Assembly (NCBI GenBank): GCA_043721315.1
Contig: JAYSQZ010000035.1
Location: 18,747-82,746, forward strand
DNA from: Elstera sp043721315
GTDB taxonomy: Bacteria > Pseudomonadota > Alphaproteobacteria > Elsterales > Elsteraceae
DNA length: 64,000 nucleotides
Direction: 5' to 3'
Made by a program: the position numbers and the translations under genes. This document shows positions 44,553 through 54,155 of this stretch, piece after piece. The notes below the pieces were generated by a model. That model was not told the DNA's origin, made no database searches, and saw nothing but the letters and a program-made list of their open reading frames with translations. Positions within the stretch are counted from its first letter, which is position 1. The number at the start of each line of letters is the position of its first letter.

Positions 44553-44624
44553 AGAGGCGACTTGTCTTTGGCCCACCCCTGGCGGTCGGGTTTAGCCTAA
44601 GTTTTTTTGAAGGGGATTGCCCGC

Positions 44625-46076
44625 ATGTTCACCACGCATCCGTTTGACGACGATAAGCTGCGGGAGGAATGTGGGGTGTTCGCCATCTATGGCACGCCCG
44701 ATAGCGCCGCCCATACGGCCCTTGGCCTGCACGCGCTTCAGCATCGCGGCCAGGAAGCGGCGGGGATCGTTTGTTTTGACGGCAAACAGTTCAACGCGCA
44801 CCGCGCGCTTGGCCATGTTGGCGAAACCTTCGCGCAGCCGGACGTGATCAACCGCCTGAAGGGCCACGCCGCCATCGGCCACACGCGCTATGCCACCACG
44901 GGCGACACGCTGTTGCGAAACGTGCAGCCGCTGTTCGCCGACCTTGCCATCGGTGGCTTCGCTATTGCCCACAATGGCAATCTTACGAATAATCAGGCCC
45001 TGCGCCGCCGCCTTGTGGAGCGCGGGTCGCTGTTTCAATCGACCACCGATACCGAAGTCGTGGTGCACCTGATCGCAACCGCGCTTGCCACCGCTGTGGT
45101 GGACCGTTTGACCGATGCGTTGCGCCAGATTTCCGGTGCCTACTCCTTCGTTGGGTTGATGGACGACGGTATCATCGGCGTGCGCGACCCCAACGGCGTG
45201 CGCCCGCTTGTGTTGGGCCGCTTGGGCGATGCCTATGTTATGGCATCTGAGACCTGCGCGCTCGATATTCTGGGGGCCGACTTTATCCGCGATGTTGAAC
45301 CCGGCGAAATGGTGATTATCACCCGCGATGGGCTAACCAGCCGTCACCCCTTTCCCAAAGCCAACCGCCGGTTTTGCATTTTCGAGCATATCTACTTCGC
45401 CCGCCCCGATAGCATTGTGGAAGGCGAGAGCGTTTATAACGCTCGCAAGCGCATCGGTGCCGAACTCGCCCGCGAAACCGGGGTGGATGCCGATGTCATC
45501 ATTCCCGTACCGGATTCGGGCGTGCCTGCGGCCCTTGGCTATGCCACCGAAGCCGGAATTCCGTTCGAGCTTGGCATTATTCGCAATCACTATGTGGGCC
45601 GCACGTTCATCGAGCCGACGGACCAAATTCGCCACTTGGGCGTAAAGCTAAAGCACAACGCCAACCGTGCCCATATTAAAGGCAAGCGCGTTATTCTGGT
45701 TGATGACAGCATTGTGCGCGGCACTACCTCTACCAAAATCGTCGAAATGGTCCGCGCCGCTGGCGCTAAAGAAGTGCATATGCGAATCGCCTCGCCGCCA
45801 ACCACGTATAGTTGTTTCTACGGGGTCGATACCCCCCGGCGCGACAAGCTGCTCGCGAGCCAGATGGACGTGGCCGCGATGACCAAATTCATTGGGGCCG
45901 ATAGCCTCGCCTTCGTCTCCATCGACGGGCTATACCGCGCTATGGGCCACACCGAAGGCCGCGTGAGCGACAATCCCGGCTTCTGCGATGCCTGCTTTAC
46001 CGGCGACTACCCCATCCCGCTGACCGACTTTACCGACGGCACCAGCGACGACCGCGTGAGCGTACTGGCGGAATAA
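44625..46076 (+). CDS. purF: Amidophosphoribosyltransferase
   Basis: 483 residues. N-terminal nucleophile Cys in REECGVFAIYG (C16), glutaminase segments HTRYATTG and AHNGNLTN, PRPP loop VILVDDSIVRGTTS. CxxC in FCDACFTGDYP suits the Fe-S type with a processed propeptide. It makes phosphoribosylamine, the first step of purine synthesis. ATG 44625 has AAGGGG upstream; a TTG at 44607 is unlikely. Confidence 0.97.
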   Translation: MFTTHPFDDDKLREECGVFAIYGTPDSAAHTALGLHALQHRGQEAAGIVCFDGKQFNAHRALGHVGETFAQPDVINRLKGHAAIGHTRYATTGDTLLRNVQPLFADLAIGGFAIAHNGNLTNNQALRRRLVERGSLFQSTTDTEVVVHLIATALATAVVDRLTDALRQISGAYSFVGLMDDGIIGVRDPNGVRPLVLGRLGDAYVMASETCALDILGADFIRDVEPGEMVIITRDGLTSRHPFPKANRRFCIFEHIYFARPDSIVEGESVYNARKRIGAELARETGVDADVIIPVPDSGVPAALGYATEAGIPFELGIIRNHYVGRTFIEPTDQIRHLGVKLKHNANRAHIKGKRVILVDDSIVRGTTSTKIVEMVRAAGAKEVHMRIASPPTTYSCFYGVDTPRRDKLLASQMDVAAMTKFIGADSLAFVSIDGLYRAMGHTEGRVSDNPGFCDACFTGDYPIPLTDFTDGTSDDRVSVLAE

Positions 46077-46077
46077 C

Positions 46078-46809
46078 ATGACTGACGGAAAACTAACCCA
46101 AGGAAAACTAGCGGGGCGCATCGCCCTCATCACGGGCGCATCGCGCGGTATTGGGGCTGCGGTTGCCAAGCTGTTTGCCGCCGAGGGCGCACAAGTGGTT
46201 CTCGTCTCTCGCTCAGTCGGCGGGCTGGAAGAGGTTGATGATGCTATCCGCGCTATCGGCCACCCAGGGGCAACCCTGCTGCCGCTCGATCTTGCCGATG
46301 GCGCAAAGATAGATCAACTCGGGTACGCCCTGGCCGAGCGCTTCGGGCGGCTTGATGTGCTGGTGCTGAACGCAGGGATGCTCGGTGGTTTCTCCCCCGT
46401 CGGCCACCAGACGCCGAAGATTTTCGAGAAGTTGATGGCGGTGAACCTCGCGGCCCCCTGGCGCTTAATCCGCGCGTGTGACCCGCTGTTGCGCGCTTCC
46501 GCTGCGGGCCGCATCATCGCCACCGTTGGCGGCCCCGGCACAACGGCCCCTGAGCATTTCAGCGGCCCTTATGCCGCCAGCAAAGCCGCCCTGCTCAGCC
46601 TGATGCAGACCTACGCGGTGGAAAACGCCAAAACGAAACTGCGCGTGAACTGCGTCGATCCCGGTACCGTAGCGACCCGCCTGCGGGCCGAAGGGTTTCC
46701 AGGGGAAGACGCCAGCGGGTTCCCCCCGCCCGACGACATCGCGCCGCTGTATCTGGAATTGGCGACGGCGGAGTGCGAACAGAACGGGGCGGTCTTACGG
46801 CTGCAATAG
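46078..46809 (+). CDS. SDR family oxidoreductase
   Basis: 243 residues. NAD(P)-binding ITGASRGIGAAVA, LNAG (NNAG-like), catalytic YAASKAAL with its Tyr and Lys, and a Ser nearby in the VGGPG segment. Begins one base after the purF stop, and so is coupled to it. The substrate is unknown; SDR genes follow purF in related genomes. Confidence 0.93.
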   Translation: MTDGKLTQGKLAGRIALITGASRGIGAAVAKLFAAEGAQVVLVSRSVGGLEEVDDAIRAIGHPGATLLPLDLADGAKIDQLGYALAERFGRLDVLVLNAGMLGGFSPVGHQTPKIFEKLMAVNLAAPWRLIRACDPLLRASAAGRIIATVGGPGTTAPEHFSGPYAASKAALLSLMQTYAVENAKTKLRVNCVDPGTVATRLRAEGFPGEDASGFPPPDDIAPLYLELATAECEQNGAVLRLQ

Positions 46810-46810
46810 C

Positions 46811-46825
46811 AGGGGCAGCGCCCCT
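46811..46825. repeat. Palindromic GC-rich repeat (REP-like unit)
   Basis: AGGGGC-AGC-GCCCCT, two bases after the SDR stop and 24 before queA. Same architecture as the repeats at 21994-22010 and 26022-26068. Confidence 0.7.
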
Positions 46826-46849
46826 AACCTTGCACAGCAAAGAGTTTTC

Positions 46850-47896
46850 ATGAACGTAACCGACTTCGACTTCGACCTTCCCGATCACCTCATCGCCGAG
46901 CGCCCGATGGAGCCACGCGAGGCCGCGCGCTTACTCTGCGTTGGGGAGGCTTTGGAAGACCGCATTATCGGCGACCTACCCGCGCTGCTGGGGCCAGGCG
47001 ATTTGATCGTCTTCAACGATACCCGCGTCATTCCGGCCCGGCTGCATGGCGTGCGAGCGCGGCAGGAAGGCGGGGTCAGCGTTCCCGTCGAACTGCTGCT
47101 GCACCAGCGCCAGGGGGACGGCACTTGGACGGCATTTGCCAAGCCGGGCAAGCGCTTGAAGCTCGGTGATACTATTGTCGTCGGCGATGTTTTGCGCGCG
47201 ATGCTGCTGGAAAAGCGCGAGAGCGGTGAAGTGCTGGTGCAGTTCGACCGCACGGGGGCGGAGCTTACTGCCGCCCTGGAGCAGGTGGGGGAAATGCCGC
47301 TGCCCCCCTATATCCGGCGCGCGCAAGACGCTCAGGACAAGCACGATTATCAAACGATTTTTGCGGCCAAAGATGGCGCGGTGGCGGCACCAACCGCCGG
47401 GTTGCACATCACGCCGCGCCTGCTGGCGGCCCTAACAGCGCGCGGCGTTCTCACCGAAACCGTCACGCTGCACGTGGGCGCGGGGACGTTTCAGCCGGTG
47501 AAGGTGGACCGGATCGAAGACCATAAGATGCACGCCGAGTGGGCCGAACTCGCGCCCGAAACAGCGGCACGGCTGAATGCCCACCGCGCAAACGGGGGCC
47601 GGATTATCGCCTGCGGCACAACGTCGCTCCGTACGCTGGAAAGCGCCGTCTCGCCAGATCGCAGCTTTAGCCCGCTGATGGGTTCGACCGAGATTTTCCT
47701 CTATCCCGGCAAACCGGTGTATTCCGTGGATCGTTTGCTGACGAATTTCCATCTGCCGCGCTCCACGCTGTTTATGCTGGTATCGGCTTTTGCCGGGCAG
47801 GCGCGGATGCGTGCCGCCTATGACCACGCCATTGCCCAAGGCTATCGGTTTTTCTCATATGGCGACGCCTGCCTGTTGGAGCGAGCATCATCATGA
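46850..47896 (+). CDS. queA: S-adenosylmethionine:tRNA ribosyltransferase-isomerase
   Basis: 348 residues with DFDFDLPDHLIAERPMEPRE, VFNDTRVIPARLHG and AAPTAGLHIT, DRLLTNFHLPRSTL, all QueA blocks. It makes epoxyqueuosine in tRNA from preQ1-tRNA. The stop overlaps the tgt start by four bases (ATGA). Confidence 0.97.
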   Translation: MNVTDFDFDLPDHLIAERPMEPREAARLLCVGEALEDRIIGDLPALLGPGDLIVFNDTRVIPARLHGVRARQEGGVSVPVELLLHQRQGDGTWTAFAKPGKRLKLGDTIVVGDVLRAMLLEKRESGEVLVQFDRTGAELTAALEQVGEMPLPPYIRRAQDAQDKHDYQTIFAAKDGAVAAPTAGLHITPRLLAALTARGVLTETVTLHVGAGTFQPVKVDRIEDHKMHAEWAELAPETAARLNAHRANGGRIIACGTTSLRTLESAVSPDRSFSPLMGSTEIFLYPGKPVYSVDRLLTNFHLPRSTLFMLVSAFAGQARMRAAYDHAIAQGYRFFSYGDACLLERASS

Positions 47897-49023
47897 CGCG
47901 GCTACGGTTTGAGCTTCTGAACACCTCCGGGCGCGGACGACGCGGGCGGATTTTTACCGCGCACGGCACCGTCGAAACCCCCACCTTCATGCCGGTTGGC
48001 ACTGCCGCCACCGTGAAGGCGATGACCGTGGACGCGGTGAAGGCAACCGGCGCTCAAATCGTGCTGGGCAATACCTATCACCTGATGTTGCGCCCCACGG
48101 CAGAACGTATCGCGCGGTTGGGTGGCCTGCATAAGTTCATGAATTGGGAGGGGCCGATCCTCACCGATAGCGGCGGTTATCAGGTGATGTCCCTCACCGC
48201 CCTCCGCAAAATGACCGAAAACGGCGTTACCTTCCGCTCCCATCTTGATGGCAGCGCCCATACGCTCACGCCGGAACGCTCCACCGAAATCCAAAACCTG
48301 CTCGATGCCACCATCACGATGGCGTTTGACGAATGCACGCCCTACCCGGCTACCTGGGATGTCGCGAAAACATCAATGGAGCTTTCGATGCGCTGGGCCG
48401 AACGCTCGCGCACCGCCTTCGTTGCGCGGCCTGGCTATGGGCAGTTTGGGATTGTGCAAGGCTCCGTCTATCCCGATTTGCGCGCGCGCTCGATGGACGC
48501 GCTGATCCCGATGGATTTTGAAGGCTATGCCGTGGGCGGGCTTGCGGTGGGCGAGGGCCAGCCAATCATGTTCGCGGTGCTCGATCAAACCACGCCGCGC
48601 CTGCCTGTCGAGAAGCCGCGCTACCTGATGGGCGTCGGCAAGCCCGCCGATTTGGTGGGGGCCGTGCAGCGCGGGATTGATATGTTCGACTGCGTGCTGC
48701 CGACCCGCTCGGGCCGCACGGGCCAAGCCTTCACGCGGCGCGGCACCGTGAATATCCGTAACGCCCGCCACCAGGACGATCCGCGCCCGCTGGACCCGTT
48801 ATGCACCTGCCCGGCCTGTTCCAGCTATTCCCGCGCCTATCTGCATCACCTCACCCGCTCCGGCGAAATCTTGGGGGCGATGCTGCTCACCTGGCATAAT
48901 ATTCACTATTATCAGGAACTTATGGCAGGTCTGCGGCAAGCTATTGAAGAAGACCGGCTGGATGCTTTCGCGGCTGAGTTCCACCGGGAGCAGGCGGCGG
49001 GGGATTTGGAGCCGTGGCGGTAG
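47893..49023 (+). CDS. tgt: Queuine/preQ1 tRNA-guanine transglycosylase
   Basis: 376 residues. Active-site LTDSGGYQVMSL and the nucleophile Asp in DCVLPTRSGRTG. Zinc site CTCPACSSYSRAYLHHL. It exchanges guanine 34 for preQ1 in tRNAs with GUN anticodons; QueA then acts next. Coupled to queA. Confidence 0.97.
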   Translation: MTRLRFELLNTSGRGRRGRIFTAHGTVETPTFMPVGTAATVKAMTVDAVKATGAQIVLGNTYHLMLRPTAERIARLGGLHKFMNWEGPILTDSGGYQVMSLTALRKMTENGVTFRSHLDGSAHTLTPERSTEIQNLLDATITMAFDECTPYPATWDVAKTSMELSMRWAERSRTAFVARPGYGQFGIVQGSVYPDLRARSMDALIPMDFEGYAVGGLAVGEGQPIMFAVLDQTTPRLPVEKPRYLMGVGKPADLVGAVQRGIDMFDCVLPTRSGRTGQAFTRRGTVNIRNARHQDDPRPLDPLCTCPACSSYSRAYLHHLTRSGEILGAMLLTWHNIHYYQELMAGLRQAIEEDRLDAFAAEFHREQAAGDLEPWR

Positions 49024-49040
49024 ATTGCCGGATGCCGATC

Positions 49041-49472
49041 TCACGGCTTCCAGAGACGGGAATCAAACTTGAAATCAATGGCCTCTCGAAGCACCACCTG
49101 CGGAGCCTGAGAATGCAGAGGGTTAAGCAGCAGATTCCGGCTTTGCGGAACAACATAGGAGGGCACCGATAAGAGTGGGGTAGAGCTACCGTTCAACCAA
49201 GCGTCCCCCTCAGCTTTAGGAGCAGACGGGAGGTCCGCAAGCGAAGCGCGATCGAGCGTATCGGGAACATCGACACGCATCAAAACATAATCCGTTGGCA
49301 AGTCTTCGTGCGGAACATCAAGATGCACAAGCACTTCAAGCACGCACGTAGAAGGGTCTTCCGACAGATAGACCATCGGTAAGCCCGCTGAATTCCATCG
49401 CGCCCCTAATAGACGCGCTCCCTCCCCCATTAAATCAGCATAGGGGCGCCGGCACAACCGCCAGGCGATCAA
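49041..49472 (-). CDS. RES domain toxin (NAD+-degrading)
   Basis: 143 residues with RES family marks: R5 in AWRLCRR, GARWNSAGLPMVYLSED, TCVLEVLVHL with a conserved Glu, and Ser in LLSVPSYV. RES toxins degrade NAD+ (phosphorylase/hydrolase activity). The start is a TTG at 49472, directly after the antitoxin stop TGA and in the same reading frame; no other start fits. It converges on tgt with a 17-base gap. Confidence 0.88.
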   Translation of the reverse strand: MIAWRLCRRPYADLMGEGARLLGARWNSAGLPMVYLSEDPSTCVLEVLVHLDVPHEDLPTDYVLMRVDVPDTLDRASLADLPSAPKAEGDAWLNGSSTPLLSVPSYVVPQSRNLLLNPLHSQAPQVVLREAIDFKFDSRLWKP

Positions 49473-49895
49473 TCAGGCACCCAATCCATGGGCAATTCGA
49501 CCCAGCAGATTCATGACCCGCGCCTTACCATCCGGCATCGCCAAACACGCCAAAGGGGTCTGGTTATCAAGGACATTCGAAGGGCGCGTTAGCCAATGTT
49601 CAGCCTTTTCACAACTGCCGAACGTCTCGATGGCTTCTCGCCGAACATCCTCAATATTCTTATTGGCAGATTCTTCACTTTTTAAGTGAGTTAATCCTTT
49701 GCGTGAATGGGCTAAGGAGCGTTCCGCATTTTCGAGACTCCCAAATGTATTTATGATTCTTCGCTGCATCCGCTCAATATATTTAACGGAATATCCTATT
49801 TTTCCCTTTTTTTCTCCGACCCTCCCAGTAAGCTCTTGCTTATCTGAAGAATCTGACTTCGTTCCCTGAAATTTCGATTTTTCTGGTCGCGCCAT
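49473..49895 (-). CDS. Xre/MbcA/ParS-type antitoxin for the RES toxin, with internal repeat
   Basis: 140 residues. C-terminal AIETFGSCEKAEHWLTRPSNVL...TPLACLAMPDGKARVMNLLGRIAHG is the toxin-binding domain of MbcA/ParS/Xre. A similar unit (IINTFGSLENAERSLAHSRKGL, residues 47-68) precedes it by 41 residues. The N-terminus is basic and lacks a clear HTH. AGGGGA lies 7 bases before ATG 49895. More AT-rich than core genes, fitting acquisition. It neutralises the adjacent RES toxin by contact in homologues. Confidence 0.82.
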   Translation of the reverse strand: MARPEKSKFQGTKSDSSDKQELTGRVGEKKGKIGYSVKYIERMQRRIINTFGSLENAERSLAHSRKGLTHLKSEESANKNIEDVRREAIETFGSCEKAEHWLTRPSNVLDNQTPLACLAMPDGKARVMNLLGRIAHGLGA

Positions 49896-50166
49896 AGCTC
49901 ATCCCCTACCTGGCACTCTCGAATGACAGTTTATTCTGGCATAATACTCCTGATTTTCATACGTGGGAGTCGAATCAAAGATTTCCCACTGTGGCTGCCG
50001 TCTTCCAACCTGGCAAACAGGGGTATTGCGGCAAGGCCTTTAGAAAATTCTCCTCCCCCGCTTGAACGCCAGATTACTCCGGCCCACCTGTATCTTGTCT
50101 CAGGTCCGGGCACGTTATCGGACCCTTAGAAGATACCGACGTTTTGTGCCATCGAAAGGGACCGTT

Positions 50167-50682
50167 ATGAGCCTATTTTCCATGTTCAAAAGTGATAAGG
50201 GCGAGCAGATGACCGCCCATAAAGCCTTCGCGATTGCCCTTATGTACACAATGGCTGCCGATGGCGAGATGGACCCCGAAGAAGTGGGCCATTTGCTCTC
50301 CGTTATCGGGGGCGACCGCAGCAGCAACGGCACGATTGGCGTCGGCGCGAATAATCAGGCGCTGCTGAATTCGGCGATGAAATATACTCGCACGCATAGC
50401 CACGAGCAGTTTCTGGAAGAAGCCACCCCTGTGCTGACCACAGCCCAGCGCCTGTGCATTCTGATGAACCTCGTCGATAGCGCGCTTGCCGATGGCGAAG
50501 CCGAACCGGAGGAGCGCGCCTTCTTCGATAAGGTGCAAAAATCCTTCGGCATTAGCGACGAAGATTTCGGCCCTTATTTCCAAGTCATCATGATGAAGAA
50601 CGACCGCGCGGTCTTCGTCGATCAAAACCACCCAATGAACCAGCCGGGCTTCTCGGTCACGCTGCCCGGCCAAGCGGCGTAA
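50167..50682 (+). CDS. TerB-like (tellurite-resistance domain) protein
   Basis: 171 residues, helical. AFAIALMYTMAADGEMDPEEVGHL and LVDSALADGEAEPEERAFF are the two metal-binding-like TerB repeats (DG.x.PEE). Cytosolic; role in stress or membrane surveillance is inferred for the family. ATG 50167 follows AAAGGGA; longer frames overlap intergenic DNA. A good terminator follows. Confidence 0.85.
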   Translation: MSLFSMFKSDKGEQMTAHKAFAIALMYTMAADGEMDPEEVGHLLSVIGGDRSSNGTIGVGANNQALLNSAMKYTRTHSHEQFLEEATPVLTTAQRLCILMNLVDSALADGEAEPEERAFFDKVQKSFGISDEDFGPYFQVIMMKNDRAVFVDQNHPMNQPGFSVTLPGQAA

Positions 50683-50690
50683 GGTTGGGG

Positions 50691-50717
50691 GCGGTGGCCC
50701 CCGCGAAGGGCCACCGC
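50691..50717 (+). terminator. Hairpin terminator after the TerB-like gene
   Basis: GCGGTGGCCC (50691-50700) and GGGCCACCGC (50708-50717) form a perfect 10-bp stem with a 7-base loop, then TTATTGT. Confidence 0.65.
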
Positions 50718-50762
50718 TTATTGTGACTTCCGCCCGCGTGCAGCGCGCGCCAGCTTTGCGGG

Positions 50763-52253
50763 ATGGATCGGTTGCCAGCGGCGGGAAAGGCGGCTCAGAA
50801 TGCAGCTATGCATTTCCCCGCCGAAACCCTCTCCCATGCCGCTCGCCGCCTCAGCATTGCGCTGTTGATCGGGCTAGCGCTCTTCACTATTTTGGCCGCA
50901 GTGTCGGAGCGGGATGAGTTTGGGATCGGGGCGGCTGTATGCCTCATGCTGTATCTTGGCATGATTCTGCCCAGTCTGCACAAGCGCGAAGCCCCGCTGG
51001 TTATCGTTGCGGGATTGTCGGTACTGGCGGCGGTGATTTTGCACCCGGCTCCCGGCCCCGTTTTGCTCAGTGCGGCGGCGAAGGGGGCCAGCTTTGCCTC
51101 GCTTATTCTGGCCTTGGGGTTTCTGCAAGCGCCTGCCAGCCACTCGCGCCTTGTGCATCGCTGCGGCGAGTTTCTCATCAATCAAGGCCCCAGCCGTCGT
51201 TATGCTGCCCTAACCGCTGGGGGGCATTTGTTCGGCATTGTGCTGAACCTTGGCGCGCTCTCGCTGCTGGGTGGCATGATGCACCGCTCCAATACGCTGG
51301 CCCAGGCGGGTGGCGATCCTGAGATTGTGCGCCTCCGCTCCGAGCGGATGAGCATGGCGATGCTGCGCGGTTTCAGCACCTCGACCCTGTGGTCGCCAAC
51401 GACCCTAACCATAACCGTTTCCCTCACGCTGGTACCCGATGGCCTCTGGCTGACGATTCTGCCGATTGGTCTGGCGATGGCCGCGCTATTGTTGTTCGCA
51501 GGCTATCTGCAAGACCGTATCCAGCATCCGCCGCGCGCCAGAGCCGTGGCCCTCAGCTATCATACTGACCTGACGGTGACGGAAACGCTGCTGCCGCTCG
51601 GTCTGCTGGTCGCTGCCGTCCTGGGCATCATCATCGCCGTGCGGCAACTCTCCGGCTGGCCGCTCGGAAGCGTTGTGATCCTCATGGTGCCGCTGATCTC
51701 GATGGGCTGGATGTTTTGGCAGAATGTGCGGCGAAACCTGCGCCTCGCCATTGGCATTACCCTGCGTCAAGTGGGCCGGCACGCTGCCGAACGCCTACCG
51801 AAAAGCCGTTATGAGGTTATCTCCCTCTCGTGCGGCGGAATCGTCGGCGGGTGTGTCGCGGCCCTCATTCCGCCAGGGGCTTTGGGCGATTTGCTGCACT
51901 ATCTCGGCCTGCCGCCCGTAGCGTTATTGCTTGCGGTGTTCTGGGTTGTTGTTCTCGGCGCGCAAGTCAGCCTCAACCCTATTATCACGGTGCCCTTGCT
52001 GGGGGCGGCAATGATGCAGATGCACCCGATGCCGGTTTCCACCCTCGCGCTGCTGTTAACCTTGATAACGAGTTGGACGATGTTCACCCTGCTGTCGCCG
52101 TTTTCGGCCTCCGCCCTCATCCTTGGCAACCTAGCGGAGGTTTCGCCGCGTACGATTGTGCATAAGTGGAACGGGGCTTTTGCGCTTTTTGCAGCTTTTT
52201 TGTTCCATGCGCTGATTATCACCGTCGAGTTGCTGACCGCGCCTGTGCTATGA
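50763..52253 (+). CDS. Polytopic membrane protein, unrecognised transporter-like
   Basis: 496 residues with about 11-12 hydrophobic segments, laid out in two halves (about 30-215 and 265-490). LNPIITVPLLGAAM and the STLWSPTTLTIT segment resemble reentrant loops of ion-transporter-type carriers, but no motif settles a family. ATG 50763 or 50808 could start it. It is followed by the ABC-F gene with a 10-base gap. Confidence 0.7.
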   Translation: MDRLPAAGKAAQNAAMHFPAETLSHAARRLSIALLIGLALFTILAAVSERDEFGIGAAVCLMLYLGMILPSLHKREAPLVIVAGLSVLAAVILHPAPGPVLLSAAAKGASFASLILALGFLQAPASHSRLVHRCGEFLINQGPSRRYAALTAGGHLFGIVLNLGALSLLGGMMHRSNTLAQAGGDPEIVRLRSERMSMAMLRGFSTSTLWSPTTLTITVSLTLVPDGLWLTILPIGLAMAALLLFAGYLQDRIQHPPRARAVALSYHTDLTVTETLLPLGLLVAAVLGIIIAVRQLSGWPLGSVVILMVPLISMGWMFWQNVRRNLRLAIGITLRQVGRHAAERLPKSRYEVISLSCGGIVGGCVAALIPPGALGDLLHYLGLPPVALLLAVFWVVVLGAQVSLNPIITVPLLGAAMMQMHPMPVSTLALLLTLITSWTMFTLLSPFSASALILGNLAEVSPRTIVHKWNGAFALFAAFLFHALIITVELLTAPVL

Positions 52254-52263
52254 CGCTGCTGCT

Positions 52264-54150
52264 ATGCTTGATATTACCAATCTCACCTATCGTATCGCCG
52301 GGCGTGTTCTGTTGGACAATGCCTCTGTTCGTATTTCCGAAGGCCACCGCATCGGCCTGATTGGCCGTAATGGCACCGGAAAATCGACACTGTTCAAGCT
52401 GATTACCGGCGAGATCGAGCCTGACGGCGGCAGCCTTTCGCTGCCGCGCGGCCTGCGCCTCGGCGTCGTCGCGCAAGAGGTGCGTGGGGACGAGGGCACC
52501 CCCCTCGACTATGTGCTCGCTGCCGATACCGAACGCGCGGCCCTGCTGGCCGAAGCCGATATTACCACCGATGGCCACCGCCAATCCGACATTCAAACCC
52601 GGCTGTTGGATATCGACGCTTACGCGGCCCCGGCGCGCGCGGCGATTATTCTGAACGGTTTAGGGTTCGATGCCGAAGCGCAAAACCGCCCGCTCTCGGC
52701 CTTTTCTGGCGGCTGGCGGATGCGGGCAGCCCTTGCCGCCGCACTATTCTCGGAACCCGATCTGCTGCTGCTGGACGAGCCGACCAACCATCTCGATCTC
52801 GAAGCGGCGCTTTGGCTGGAAGGCTTCCTGAAGTCTTGGCCGAAGACGCTTATTCTCATTAGCCATGACCGCGATTTCCTCAATGTCGTTGTCACCGGCA
52901 TCGTGCATTTAGAACGCCTGGGCCTGTTCGCCTATTCCGGCACCTACGATAGTTTCGAGAAGCAGCGCAACGAGCGGCTGGCCCAAACCGAAGCCGCGAT
53001 TGCTAAACAAACTGCCGTGCGTGCCCATCTGCAATCCTTCATTGATCGTTTCAAAGCGAAGGCCAGCAAGGCCAAGCAGGCGCAAAGCCGCGTGAAAGCA
53101 CTGTCGCGTATGGAGCCGCTCGAAGCCATTAACCGCGACCCGGAAGTGCGCTTCAACTTCCCTGACCCGGACGAGCTGGCACCGCCGATGATTCTGCTCG
53201 ATAACGCCTCGGTGGGCTACGAAGACAAAACCATTCTGCGGAATATCGGTCTGCGGCTCGATCCCGATGATCGCGTGGCCCTGCTGGGGGCGAACGGCAA
53301 TGGTAAAACCACGCTGGCAAAGCTGATCGCCGGACGGCTTGAGGTGATGGATGGGGAGCGCGTGGCCCCCAACCGCCTGCGCGTCGGCTATTTCGCCCAG
53401 CATCAGGTGGACGAACTCAACCTCACCGAAACGCCAATCCAAGCTATGACGCGGGCAATGCCGAGCACAGTTAAACCTGAAAAGGTCCGCGCGGCGCTCG
53501 GGGCCTTCGGTTTTGGCGGCGAGAAAGCGCAAACCAAAATCGGCGCACTCTCCGGGGGCGAAAAAGCCCGGCTAACGCTGGCGCTGATTACCTATGACGC
53601 GCCGCATCTCCTGATCCTGGATGAGCCAACAAACCATCTCGATATCGAAGCCCGCACGGCGCTGGTGGAAGCGCTCACGCTGTTTAGCGGGGCCGTGATT
53701 CTGGTCTCCCATGATCGGCGCATGGTGGAAATGGTGGCGGATCGGCTGTGGTTGGTCGCGCACGGCACCGCCACCCCGTTCGAGGGCGATATGGATGAGT
53801 ATCAAAAACTTATCCTATCCGGCGCGCTCACTGCGCCCGGCGGCAAGGGCGGCGCAGGCTATGATGCTACGCTCACCAAAGCCGAACAACGTAAAGCCAA
53901 TGTAGAACGCCGCGCAGCAGTCGCCCCCCTAAAGAAAGCAATCACCGCCGCCGAACAAGCGATGGCGAAAGTTGCCGCCGACAAGGCCAAGATCGACGCG
54001 AAACTCACCGAAGGCGGCCTGTACGACGGCCCGAAGGAAAAGCTGAACGCGCTGCTAAAGCAGCAGGGCGAGTTGGGCAACGCGCTGGCAGCGGCAGAAG
54101 CCGCGTGGTTGAGGGCCGTGGAAGCGCTCGACACGGCTCAAGCTGCCTAG
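52264..54150 (+). CDS. ABC-F family ATPase (YheS/Uup-like)
   Basis: 628 residues, two ATPase domains: Walker A GRNGTGKST and GANGNGKTT, signatures FSGGWRMRAALA and LSGGEKARLTL, Walker B LLLDEPTNHLD and LILDEPTNHLD. The linker between them is helical and basic. A C-terminal coiled coil is at about 540-625. No membrane domain; ABC-F proteins act on ribosomes. Subfamily not fixed. Confidence 0.93.
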   Translation: MLDITNLTYRIAGRVLLDNASVRISEGHRIGLIGRNGTGKSTLFKLITGEIEPDGGSLSLPRGLRLGVVAQEVRGDEGTPLDYVLAADTERAALLAEADITTDGHRQSDIQTRLLDIDAYAAPARAAIILNGLGFDAEAQNRPLSAFSGGWRMRAALAAALFSEPDLLLLDEPTNHLDLEAALWLEGFLKSWPKTLILISHDRDFLNVVVTGIVHLERLGLFAYSGTYDSFEKQRNERLAQTEAAIAKQTAVRAHLQSFIDRFKAKASKAKQAQSRVKALSRMEPLEAINRDPEVRFNFPDPDELAPPMILLDNASVGYEDKTILRNIGLRLDPDDRVALLGANGNGKTTLAKLIAGRLEVMDGERVAPNRLRVGYFAQHQVDELNLTETPIQAMTRAMPSTVKPEKVRAALGAFGFGGEKAQTKIGALSGGEKARLTLALITYDAPHLLILDEPTNHLDIEARTALVEALTLFSGAVILVSHDRRMVEMVADRLWLVAHGTATPFEGDMDEYQKLILSGALTAPGGKGGAGYDATLTKAEQRKANVERRAAVAPLKKAITAAEQAMAKVAADKAKIDAKLTEGGLYDGPKEKLNALLKQQGELGNALAAAEAAWLRAVEALDTAQAA

Positions 54151-54155
54151 TCTCG

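Noticed and set aside
49923..50129. Small plus-strand frame upstream of the TerB-like gene
   Set aside because: No ribosome site or family similarity; overlaps the antitoxin promoter and the TerB leader.
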